From assembly GCA_036898135.1 (NCBI GenBank), contig CM072513.1:72288438-72352437 (forward strand): a stretch of 64,000 bases of DNA, given 5' to 3'. Each line of letters opens with the position of its first letter. The first letter of the stretch is position 1. The stretch is from Oncomelania hupensis (lineage: Eukaryota > Mollusca > Gastropoda > Littorinimorpha > Pomatiopsidae). The notes under the pieces are model-generated. The model saw only the letters and a list, made by a program, of their open reading frames with translations, did not search any database and was not told where the DNA came from. This document shows positions 1-9,229 of this stretch, piece by piece. The position numbers were made by a program, and so were the translations under genes.

Positions 1-432
1 TAAAACTCAAATCCAAACTATGTTTAGATTTGGAGATATCATAGAGTAAGTCCTTGTTAAAAAAATTTTAAGTGGGGGAATAAACTGATAAAACCAAGCA
101 AGTCCCATGCGATTTTGTTTCGGCGATCCTCTGGCTGATGCTCGAGTTGGCATGATGACGTCATTTTCTACAATAATCTGACAAAGAAAAGTAAGTCCTC
201 CCGACCAATGAGAAAGCGCCTTAAGATAAAGTGGACCAGTGAGAATCCATGTTATTGCTGCTGTGCAATATTATTTTCCTGTGAAAATGATGACGAAATT
301 TCGGTCAGCAAAGGACGTGTTCGGCTTTTTGAAAAAGATTTTTCTTCATGTACTTTCCTGCCCACCATAAAGGATCCTGTAGATCTTCCGCCTACGCGGC
401 AACTTCCACGAGGTGTGGAAATAAACAAACAA
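1..432. repeat. Flank with diverged GACAAAACCAAGC-type repeat units
   Basis: No gene is seen here. Positions 83-106 carry a unit ending in ACCAAGCAAGTCC, and 174-200 carry a weaker version. Both resemble the tandem units at 4020-4262 on the other side of the RTE-like element. This suggests the element landed inside or next to an older repeat of that type. Confidence 0.45.
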
Positions 433-494
433 GCTATCCTTTCCTATCCTATCCTATCCTGTCCCGTAACCCTGAGGTCGTAGGGGCACCACAG

Positions 495-2516
495 ATGATC
501 GTTTAACCAGCATACTCCATCTCTCTCTGTCCTCAGCAGCCCTGATGGCTTCGCTCAGTGTCAAACCAGTCCATTCTCGAATGTTGTCCTCCCACCTCTT
601 TTTCGTCTCCCTCTTCTTCTACATCCTTGCACTGTGCCTTGCAGAATAGTCTTTGCAAGGCCTGATGATCTGGTGACGTGGCCATACCATCGGAGTTTAA
701 TGGCTTGTGTGATGGTCTGTCGGACTTCGTCGTTGGTGATGTGTTGGGTATAGGAAATGCCCAGAAGTCTTCTGTAGCACCTCATCTCCATGCTTTGTAT
801 TCTTCGTTGTAGATCTGCTGTGAGGGCCCATGCTTCGCAAGCATATAGGAAGATGGAGATGACAAGGGAGCGCAGCAGTCTTACTTTGGAATGTAGAATG
901 ATGGTCCTGTCTTTCCAAATGGCTTCAACCTTGTCAGGGCAGCAGTTGTTTGTGCGATCCTGGAGAGGACTTCCTGTCGGGACCCATTGTCTGATACAAT
1001 GGCTCCTAAATATTTGAAGCTATGCACTGTGTTGAGGGATTGGCCTTGGACTTTGATGTCCGTGTTGATGCCATTGGTGTTGTTGGTCATCATTTCGGTC
1101 TTCTCTGCACTTATTTCAATTTCACAAACTTTGGAGGTGGTGTCAAGCCTCTGTACCAGCTGTTCAAGTTCTTGTTCCTCTCCAGACAATCCATCAATGT
1201 CATCCGCAAAACAAAGATTGGAGATTGCTCTACCCCCTATGCTGACTGTGCCTTCGTGATCTGCAAAAGCACCTGACATGATGCGCTCTAGGAAGATGTT
1301 GAAGGGTGTTGGAGAGAGTAGGCATCCTTGACGCACACCGATTGTTGTTCTGAACCAGTTCCCGATAGCGCTGTTGTGGAGGACTGCACTGGTAGCCTTG
1401 TCATACAGGTTTTTGATGACTTCAATAATTTTAGGTCTGATGTTGTACGCTTTCATTGTTGCCCATAGAGCTGCATGCCAGACTCGGTCAAACGTTTTCT
1501 TGAAGTCTATGAACACATGATATAGGTGTTGTTGGTGCTGTAGGTATTTCTCACAGATTATTCTGAGGTTGAAAATCTGTTCAGTGGTACTTCGCCCTGC
1601 CCTGAATCCTGCTTGTTCTTGAGCTATGATTTGTTCAGCTTGGGGTTTCAACCTGTTGAGTAATATTTTCAGGAGGACCTTGCTGGGATGAATGATGAGG
1701 CTGATGGTGCGGTAATTTTCACACTCCTGAAGGTTACCTTTTTTGGGAAGAGTGATGACAAGCGACTGGGCCCATGGTATAGGCCACTCTCCACTCTGCC
1801 AGATCTTGTTACAGATAATGGTGAGGGCATCAATCATCGCTTCTCCTCCTGCTTGTAGCAGTTCCGCGGGTATGTTGTCCACTCCCGCTGACTTCCCTTT
1901 CTTTAGCGATTGCACTGCTGCCTCAACTTCTTCCCGGAGAATTGGGAAAATTTCCTCCTCTATGTTCTCGAGGGACATGCTAGAACTGATGGGTCTCCAT
2001 TTGGTGTATGGTTGTAAAGGTCAGAGCAGTACTCTGTCCATCTGTCCAAGACTTCTTGTTCTTCTGTAAGGCATAAGCCAGACTTGCTTTGGATCGTGGA
2101 GACTTTGGGCTGTTTGAAACTTGTCAGCCGCTTTACAGTCTGGTAGGCCTTCTTGCTGTTGTTCTTGTTCAGACTGTTCTCTATTTCCTGGCATTGATCT
2201 TCTATCCAGTTATCCCTTTGCTGTGCGCATGCCTTTTCGGATGTCATTGTTGATTTTTCGGTAGACATCAGCTCCCTGTGAGGTGTTCTTTTTCTTTCTT
2301 TTTTTTAATCTCTCTTCGTTTATCACACAGATCCCAAAGTTCAGGTGTGATCCACGGCTTCTTCTTTGGTCGGTGCTTGCCAAGGATCTCAGTGGCGGCA
2401 TCTGTCACAGCTGAGTTGAAGGTGGTGGTCATGGTGTTGACATCTACTTCACCAGCCCCCAAAATGAGCAGTGGTGCAAATTTCCCTTCAATTGTGGCCT
2501 GAAATAGTTCTGCCAC
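495..2516 (-). pseudogene. RTE-like reverse transcriptase and C-terminal domain, multiply frameshifted
   Basis: This is the downstream part of the same element, spread over minus-strand frames 2516-2268, 2401-2210, 2268-1960, 1978-881 and about 918-495. The 1978-881 frame holds the core RT motifs: KGKSAGVDNIPAELL, the YRTISLI segment, FIDFKKTFDRVW with the first catalytic Asp, GVRQGCLLSP, and FADDIDGL as the FADD box. After about 900 the frame shifts into a C-terminal module with CYRRLLGISYTQHIT and KLRWYGHVTRSSGLAKT, then ends close to the (GGATA)n tail. At least four frame breaks make it a pseudogene. Confidence 0.88.
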
Positions 2517-2548
2517 CTCCGGGTCTTGCAGTTTGTCCAGGTCGAACT

Positions 2549-3591
2549 TCAGTCTAGTGCAGTATTTACTCTCTTCAAGTGGAGCCGGAAAGACATCATC
2601 AAGAGATCGTGGTCACTTCTGATGTCTGCTCCTGGAAAAGTGCGTGTCCTGCCAATGTTGATGCTTGATCTGAACCGTTTCTTGACCATGATGTAGTCTA
2701 TTTGGTTGTGATGCTCCCCCCTGGGACTGTGCCATGTCCATCGTCTGGAGTTTTTGTGGAGACCAAGCGTGTTTGCCAGTACCAGATTGTTGTATCTGGC
2801 AAACTCCAAGAATCTCAGACCCCTGTCATTTGTCTCGTTGTTGCAGTGGGGTCCACATGTGTCTCCCCAGTTGTGGTGCGCATCTTGGCCAACCTTGGCA
2901 TTCCAGTCGCCTTGCACTATGACTATGTCCTTCTTCGGCACTTGGTCAAGGACCGCCTGTAGATTTTCATAAAAGTCCTCCACTTTGCTGTCGTCATAGT
3001 CTGATGTTGGGGCATAGGTCTGGATGATGGTGATGTTGAAAGGGGCTGCTCTCAAGCGGATGGTAATGAGTCTACTGGGCGGCAACCCATGACAGTGGCT
3101 AGAATGTTCTTGTGGACCAAGAATCCAACGCCGTGTTCGTGCCTGTCATCTCTACCGCTGAAATAGAGCGTGTGGCCTTTGTCTGTCGTTGTTTCACCTA
3201 GGCCTTTCCAGTGCAGTTCGCTAATGCCTAGAACGTTCCATCGATAGCGGTCCAACTCGTGGGCCAGTTCTTCTAATTTTCCTTCCGCAGTTAGGGTCCT
3301 GACATTCCAGGTTCCTATGACGATGTTGTTTCTCGTGCGGATCTTGCTAAATTGTCCATCAGTAGCATACTTAACACCTCCGTCCTGGTGGCCAACGGAA
3401 GGCGCGGTCCTTGAGCCGGGCGACGACCTATCCGGTATGGAATTAGTGGATAGTGTCATCATGCATGTAGTGTGTCTTGGGCAAAAAAGGACCTGGCGGT
3501 GCCCAATCCTCTCCAGGCTGTTGGGCCGAAATCCACGAATACAGTGTGGCTCGCCTTGGCCCCGAGCACGTGGTCGTTGAACCTGTAGCAA
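2549..3591 (-). pseudogene. RTE-like endonuclease domain (exonuclease-endonuclease-phosphatase fold), frameshifted
   Basis: Two minus-strand frames (3591-3052 and 3085-2549) together give an endonuclease of the type often annotated as craniofacial development protein 2-like. Visible motifs in order are GTWNVRTL near the start, GISELHW with the metal-binding glutamate, QTYAPTSD, VQGDWNAKVG, and SDHDLL at the end with the catalytic Asp-His pair. The frame changes near 3070-3085, which fits a one-base indel. The enzyme would nick the chromosomal target to prime reverse transcription. Residues before GTWNVRTL look like translated 5' UTR and may not be protein. Confidence 0.85.
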
Positions 3592-3779
3592 CGTGAGGTT
3601 CCTCGCCCTGGCCGGTGACTTCTGTGTAGAAGACTTTCGCCCAATGATGCCGTGCTAACATTACCCCTGTTAGTCGCCTCTTACGACACGCCGGGAAACA
3701 TTGGGCCTATTCTATTCAGTGCCTGAACCCACAAACAAACAGCAACAAATATATTACAGACACACAACAAGGGCAACAA

Positions 3780-3915
3780 AATACAAGACATACACGTGGT
3801 GTAAAGGCAGGAAGATTGCTACAATAGGAAACTGAAAGGAAAATAGTTTTGTCTTTTTAAAATTAAATTGGTTGCATCTAATATTATTTTGAAGGGAGAG
3901 CAAAAAACAGTGAAG
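3780..3915 (-). repeat. SINE-2 family fragment
   Basis: The stretch from GTAAAGGCAGGAAGATTGCT to the TGCATCTAATATTATTTTGAAGGGAG region matches the body of the SINE at 21600-21985 in the same orientation. The tRNA-like head is missing. Confidence 0.6.
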
Positions 3916-4019
3916 AATGGCTAAAAACAATAATAAACAGGCACACATATACACTCACTGTAACTGCCGCACCCACATCTTACAAAACCCAACTTATGTG
4001 ACTCATCTCGTCAGACTTT

Positions 4020-4262
4020 TTAACAAAGAAACGAAACGGCCTATGGGACTTAATTGGTTTGGTGAATTTTGAAAACAAGGATTTACTTAATAATAAACTG
4101 ACAAAACCAAGCGGATTTGACTTACTTGGTTTTGTGAATTTTTTTAACAAGGATTTAATTCAATAATAAACTGACAAAACCAAGCGGGTGACTTGCTTGG
4201 TTTTGTCATGTTCTCAACAAAGATCTATCTCAAGAATAATCTGACAAAACAAAGCAAGTCCA
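4020..4262. repeat. Tandem repeat, unit about 70-73 bp, palindromic core
   Basis: The motif GACAAAACCAAGC recurs at about 4100, 4173 and 4243. Each unit also carries its complement GCTTGGTTTTGT, so a unit can fold on itself. At 4173-4206 two perfect 13-base arms are separated by about 9 bases. A further half unit occurs at 4428-4442. Confidence 0.75.
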
Positions 4263-4870
4263 CAAATAGTCTTAAAACATCAAATCTATCAAACATTTCT
4301 TTAACATTCAAGGTATGCACTCTTAAATCGAGGAATTGCATTATAATATGCCCTTAAACTTCCAGAAACGATCGCGTAATATAGCGCAACACAAAACGTC
4401 GATTTTCTCGAAAGTAGGTTTTGTGGACTTGCTCGGTTTTGTCAGTTCACGGCAGAACTCTAGTTTGATTGGTGGTAGTAGAGAGAGGGATAAGGGTGGT
4501 AGGGAGAAGGGTGTGGGTAGGTGTTGGAGGATTATCAGCCATCGTCCTTGAACAGCAGAGCAAAAATCGTATGCATTATTTTCAAAGTGTTGAAACAAAA
4601 TATTTTTTTTAAATTAAAACTGATAGTCTAGAATTTGGCCTCAGCTTAGCCATGTCCGTCAGGACTGAATGAGTTCATTGACCCATTTTTATGCAGTTCG
4701 GGGACATGGTGATTTTAAGCGACAGAACAGCTGCATGATAGCCTTGTGTTGAAAATATGTTGTTCCTGAGTCTCTCGGTTATAGAATAATGTAATTTATT
4801 CTTGCATTTATTATTTTCAGATATTATAGGCTTCGTCCACGACACATTATCGCACAGGCGCTTGTATCTG
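4263..4870. other. Unassigned intergenic sequence
   Basis: AT-rich sequence with no convincing coding frame, tRNA or mobile-element end apart from the half unit of the palindromic repeat near 4430. Confidence 0.5.
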
Positions 4871-4878
4871 GACATGCA

Positions 4879-4991
4879 AGCGCCTTTGCCTGTGACGCGT
4901 CTCCCTTTGGTTATCTAGAGCGCCCTTGCCTGTGACGCGTTTCCCTTTGGATATCTAAACCAAAGGGAGACGCGTCACAGGCAAAGGCGCT
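4879..4991. repeat. Perfect 34-bp inverted repeat with a third direct copy in the loop
   Basis: Arms at 4879-4912 and 4958-4991 are exact reverse complements over 34 bp and contain TGCCTGTGACGCGT. The 45-bp spacer contains a near-identical direct copy of the left arm at about 4917-4950 with two or three changes. The block is GC-rich in an AT-rich neighbourhood. I recognise no family. Confidence 0.9.
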
Positions 4992-5864
4992 CGCGTTTTC
5001 AGATCCAAGCGGCTTTGCATTATCGGCATGTTTAGAGATTAGTCTCTGATTCTCTCGGTTATAAATAATTATTATGCAATTTAGTTTTGCAGTAATTCTT
5101 ATTAGGACAAGTTTTTGTTTAATATAATTATACGTGACATTAAAAGCTTGTTTAAAAATTAAGACTGCGCGCTTGAACAATAACATAAATCTAAATGTTT
5201 ACTGTATTGCGCTGACGGCATAATTATTCTGATCTGAAATATGAGAATGTCAGGTCAAATCAATAAATCTTTATTCACAAAAGACAGTGAGAATACGGCG
5301 TGTCGCTAGATCAACAACAACAACAACAAAACAACAACAACAACAACAAAGACAAAAGAATTGTACAATAACAAAATATCCTGTTTAATACAGAGGTCAT
5401 AGATACTACAAGATGATGAGAAAATAATTCCGTAATGTTTAAAGAAATCCTTTTCATAAAAGTGGCTAACTGTAAAAGAATTTTTTTAAAAAAAGGTTTA
5501 GTTCGATAAAATATATCATTACAATGGGACAAGATTTTTGAAATTAAACAATCGTTCATTCTATTCAAACTTCCTGTTTTATTTTCGACCCCAGTAACAG
5601 GATAATTTTGGAACTGAATGGAAGTTAGTCAACCTTCTCTGCTGTTCAAGGGCGTCTGGCTACTAAGTGCTGCCAGAGTGCACTATTACCGCAAACAATA
5701 ATTTAAGCCAGACTGCATTATTACTGCAAACAATTATTGTTTATATTTCATACAGTCACTGAAATCTACTTGCGACCTACGCAGTAAATAATGCTAACTC
5801 GTATTAGTAAATAGTAAGCTGTTAAAAACCAGTTCTTCATATTTATTGTGCGTTCTCACCTTTA
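4992..5864. other. Unassigned sequence with a (CAA)n tract
   Basis: A CAA-repeat block lies at 5311-5349. The rest is AT-rich, with no supported gene. Confidence 0.5.
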
Positions 5865-5869
5865 GACTG

Positions 5870-6394
5870 TGTTGCACGGTTGTTGAGTGTAACTCAGATT
5901 CGTTTATCCACGCAACCTGTTCACTCAGCAACAAGGCAGGAGTCGTCGTATGAAGTTTTCCAACTTTAATCAGCATACATCAACAACATACAAGATAGCT
6001 CAATCGCTTTTCTTACTCTCTCAAGACGACACAGTGCACTGCTAATATAGTCCTTCTATAATCGAGAGAAAGTTCGAACATTCCAGCGTGACGCAATAAC
6101 ATCCAATCAGAATAAAACTCGTCACCGGAACTATGCACTGTCTTACGTCATAGAACTTTATTTAGGTTAGAAGAATCTCTTAGCTATTACTAGGTTTATC
6201 TACATGCTTCGATCGATAGTAAACAAGTAATTCTAGAAAATTCTCTAATAATATCGACCAACGAAAATTATGAACATTATACAAAACTTCTTTTAACAAC
6301 AACGCAAAATCAAATCAAAGGTAAATACACTCTGTTATTGCATGCTTTGCAAAACATAACGATCGGATCTATCGTGCGCGTCTCAAACGTAACA
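5870..6394. mobile_element. Solo LTR (525 bp), family LTR-S
   Basis: The sequence begins TGTTGCACGG and ends CAAACGTAACA, so it has TG...CA termini. It is flanked by the 5-bp duplication GACTG at 5865-5869 and 6395-6399. It aligns along most of its length with the insertion at 33688-34353, including GTGTAACTCAGATTCGTTTA, GGAGTCGTCGTATGAA, GCTTCGATCGATAGTAAAC and AATATCGACCAAC. No internal region is attached, so it is best read as a solo LTR left by recombination. The parent element type cannot be told from the LTR alone. Confidence 0.8.
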
Positions 6395-6504
6395 GACTGG
6401 CACAACCGATGACCCAGGTTCAATTCCCGTGATGGGCAAGATAAAAATGGCAAATTTTCAATGCCCGACATAGCAGTATGATTGTTCTGGTGGTACGGTG
6501 TTGA

Positions 6505-6945
6505 TTTAGGCCGCTCCTAAATATTTGAAGCTATGCACTGTGTTGAGGGATTGGCCTTGGGCTTTGATGTCCGTGTTGATGCCATTAGTGTTGTTGGTCA
6601 TCATTTTGGTGTTCTCTGCACTTACTTCCATTCTAAAAGCTCTGCAGGTGGTGTCAAGCCTCTGTACCAGCTGTTAAAGTTCTTGTTCCTCTCAGCAAAG
6701 CGGAGGTTGGAGATTGCTCTACCCCCTATGATGACTGTACCTTCGTGATGTGCAAGGGCATCTGACATTGTACGCTCTAGGATGTTGAAGAATGTTGGAG
6801 AGAGGCATCATTGACGCACACCGACTATTGTTCTGAAAAATGTCCCGATGTCGCTGTTGTGGAGGACTGCACAAAGATGTAGTCAATCTGGTTGTGATGC
6901 TCCCCGCTGTGATTGTGCCAGGCCCATCGTCTGGATTTTTTCACT
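6505..6945 (-). mobile_element. RTE-like element fragment, internally deleted
   Basis: 6510-6875 matches the RT part of the 433-3730 element (its 1005-1390), including GCTCCTAAATATTTGAAGC. It then jumps to the endonuclease part (about 2690-2750) at 6876-6945. The missing middle is an internal deletion. The element continues at 15608 and again near 16938, so this copy was split by later insertions. Confidence 0.8.
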
Positions 6946-6966
6946 GTAAATGAAATTAGAAACTGC

Positions 6967-7039
<73 letters not shown>

Positions 7040-7070
7040 TATTATTATTATTGTTATTGGTGTTGTTACT
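6967..7070. repeat. (ATT)n microsatellite
   Basis: Long ATT tract, becoming imperfect after about 7040. Confidence 0.95.
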
Positions 7071-7321
7071 ATTATTATGTGAATCACAAATATGTTTTCT
7101 TTTTAAACCAGATTAATGCCATTACACAAGCTTTTATTCTCTTCATCTGGCCTGTCATACGTTGTAACGATGTTTAGTTATTCAACGATTATTCTACTTT
7201 TAAAACTGCTGTATTTCACCACCATTTACACTTTACATCTTAGATGAGGCATTGTTGATCTGCCTCTTTTGGTATTAACGTCCCTCTCTTAAATATTTTC
7301 TGTGAAATTATTCATTTATTT
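7071..7321. other. Unassigned AT-rich flank of the LTR element
   Basis: No gene is seen. The last five bases, TATTT at 7317-7321, are the left target duplication of the LTR retrotransposon. Confidence 0.6.
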
Positions 7322-8861
7322 TGTCACGAACTGGCTAGTTTTAACTCTGCCCAGTGACTATTTAGCCTTGTGTAGTTTTTGTAATAGTAGAGAGTCAGTA
7401 TATAACACAGCAGCAATAAAAGTACACACCGCGAGCCCGACCCACGCCGCGTAGTGAATCAGCACTGTGTGCGAGAGTCGTAAATATTTTAACCAATGAC
7501 CAGCAGGCTAAGTGGGTAGAGCAGTTTTGACTGTGTCAGAGCCTAACACAGTTTGAATCAGTCGTGTGTGAGACGAGGTAGAGTCAACATCTCCACAGCT
7601 AGAGAAATCTCTACACTCATAAACCAGGAAGCAGGACTTTGAAATCTTAGAATTCTCTCAAGTCATCACGGACCTGAACTTGTCAAACAGGTAAATGAAC
7701 ACCCTTCTGTTTCATCGTGATATATTTATATTATTGTTGAAATTATGTTTGTGGAATTTGCTATGCATAAATGTGAATTGTTAATCCGAATTTGCGTGAC
7801 CACGTGGAACAGCCGAACATGTGGCGAAACACGACCGGTTGCGCCGCCATGTTGTATCCCGTACGGAACCACTGTTGTTTAACTTATATGTATGTTTGCA
7901 GACCAGTGACTGTACCCGTGAATGTTTATAATATTATTAATTCTGTATGTGTATAATTAGCCACGATTTATATTTATGTATGTATAGGAATTTAGAATGA
8001 GATTCCAGTGGACCCCGGAAGTAGCAGAATGTTCGTCGCTTATGTATAGAGATGTGGAGCTATCACTGAGGGCTACTTGGCTTTCAGTGAGACGCTCTGC
8101 ACAAACCGATTATTCAGGGTTGTGCAGAATTTCGTCTCTTATATTACAGACGAGCAGGCGAGCTATCCCGAGCTATCCCGAGCTATCCCGAGCTATCCTG
8201 TGCGTCCCACTCCACAGAAACGACTAGTTGGTTGAGGATCCTCTACCGCACAAGACGGAAAGAGCTGCCTTGAAAGACACCCTGTCAGACCCCACAGCGT
8301 GGCAAGGGAACCCAACTACACAACGACAAAGGTGTACCAGAAGCTACCTCACAGAAGGACTTCGACCGCACCATCAGAAAGTTAAGTGTAATCTCCGAAG
8401 GTGCACTTAAACTGATCAAACCAGGACCACAGTAGTCCAACTCTTCAGAAACTGTAAAAAGGACCACAGTAGTCCAAATCTACATGAAATATTATAGCAA
8501 GTGCCCGAGGAAGAAATAACAGCTGCCTAGACTATCAGCGATCGAACTATTAGCAGTGACTGAGACTTTTTAAGGTAGATTAGTACTTAGAGAACCTTGT
8601 ATAGAGTAGAAGAAATAAATGTGTGATTTTAACTGTTATCAAGTGGCTGGACTACATATGATTCATAGCCGTGTGAAAGCTAGTGTGACAGTAATCTTTT
8701 ACCATTTTTCTATCTATTTCTGTACCCCAACCTTAACACAGAACGAGCTAAACAAATAAATTTATTAAAGTAATTCATAGGGTGACTTACTAGCAGTTCC
8801 CACCGAATAAACGTGAGGGTCCATAATTCCATTGTGCAGAGCCCATAAAACCCCCGTGATA
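7322..8861 (+). repeat. 5' LTR of the Gmr1-like element
   Basis: It starts TGTCACG and ends CGTGATA; the right LTR keeps the exact inverted terminus CGTGACA, so one terminal base has mutated here. A TATATAA box at 7399-7405 and an AATAAA at about 7414 could serve as promoter and polyadenylation signals. A 10-bp unit GAGCTATCCC is repeated four times at 8160-8199 but three times in the other LTR. The 1.5-kb length is long for an LTR. A 76-codon frame at 7997-8227 recurs in the other LTR but looks like no known protein. Confidence 0.93.
7399..7405 (+). promoter_or_regulatory. Candidate LTR TATA box
   Basis: TATATAA about 77 bases inside the LTR, followed within 20 bases by AATAAA. The same arrangement is present in the 3' LTR. 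Inferred from sequence only. Confidence 0.5.
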
Positions 8862-8868
8862 CTTTAAT

Positions 8869-8886
8869 TGGCGAGCCTAGCCAGGA
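8869..8886 (+). promoter_or_regulatory. Candidate primer-binding site
   Basis: TGGCGAGCCTAGCCAGGA starts seven bases after the LTR. The TGG start pairs with a tRNA CCA end, as expected for minus-strand priming. I cannot name the priming tRNA. Confidence 0.65.
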
Positions 8887-9229
8887 TCTGTGTATAATAG
8901 GAATTGGGTATAACCGGATCTAGGTACAATAAAAGTAGATAACAGTAGGAGTAGTAGAATAACTTAGAATAGTGGTAACAAGGACTGATCAGTTGGGTGC
9001 ACTATTCTTTAGTTAAAAACTTTTTTGCTTCAAATATTTTTGTGCCTGTATGTTGCATTGTTCTTTTGCAGGTTTTGCTTAAGTAATTGTTGTATGCCAT
9101 TTGACTCTTGTTTTATTCTATTATTGATTGCGAATTTTATGGTCTTTGCATTGTTGTTATTGACTTGCAATATTGCTAGTGTTTTGGTATTCCACGTGAT
9201 TCAGAGGTTGTTCATAGACACTTTTGACA
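8887..9229 (+). other. Untranslated leader of the Gmr1-like element
   Basis: T-rich leader between the primer-binding site and gag. A hydrophobic-looking frame runs through it in a different frame from gag, but it has no ATG start and appears to reflect base composition. Confidence 0.6.

Larger units (their letters stand above)
433..3730 (-). mobile_element. Full-length RTE-like non-LTR retrotransposon, inactivated
   Basis: On the minus strand this 3.3-kb unit encodes an apurinic-type endonuclease followed by a reverse transcriptase. Its 3' end has a very short UTR and a (GGATA)n tail, written TATCC on the plus strand at about 434-460. An 8-bp direct repeat ACAAACAA lies at 425-432 and 3731-3738 and fits a target-site duplication. 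That supports a complete insertion with its 5' end at 3730. The length, the endonuclease-RT order, the lack of an obvious ORF1 and the short tandem tail fit the RTE clade (known family features). Several frameshifts break the reading frame, so it cannot make an intact protein. At least seven more fragments of the family lie in the window. Confidence 0.85.

Noticed and set aside
3052..3591. Host gene similar to craniofacial development protein 2
   Set aside because: The name is commonly attached to RTE endonucleases. The domain order, tail and target duplication show a mobile element.
6913..7177. Long frames of Tyr or Ile in the ATT tract
   Set aside because: They are translations of a trinucleotide repeat. 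The same applies to the poly-Met, poly-His and poly-Asn frames at 28605, 34827, 46677, 47763 and 54905.
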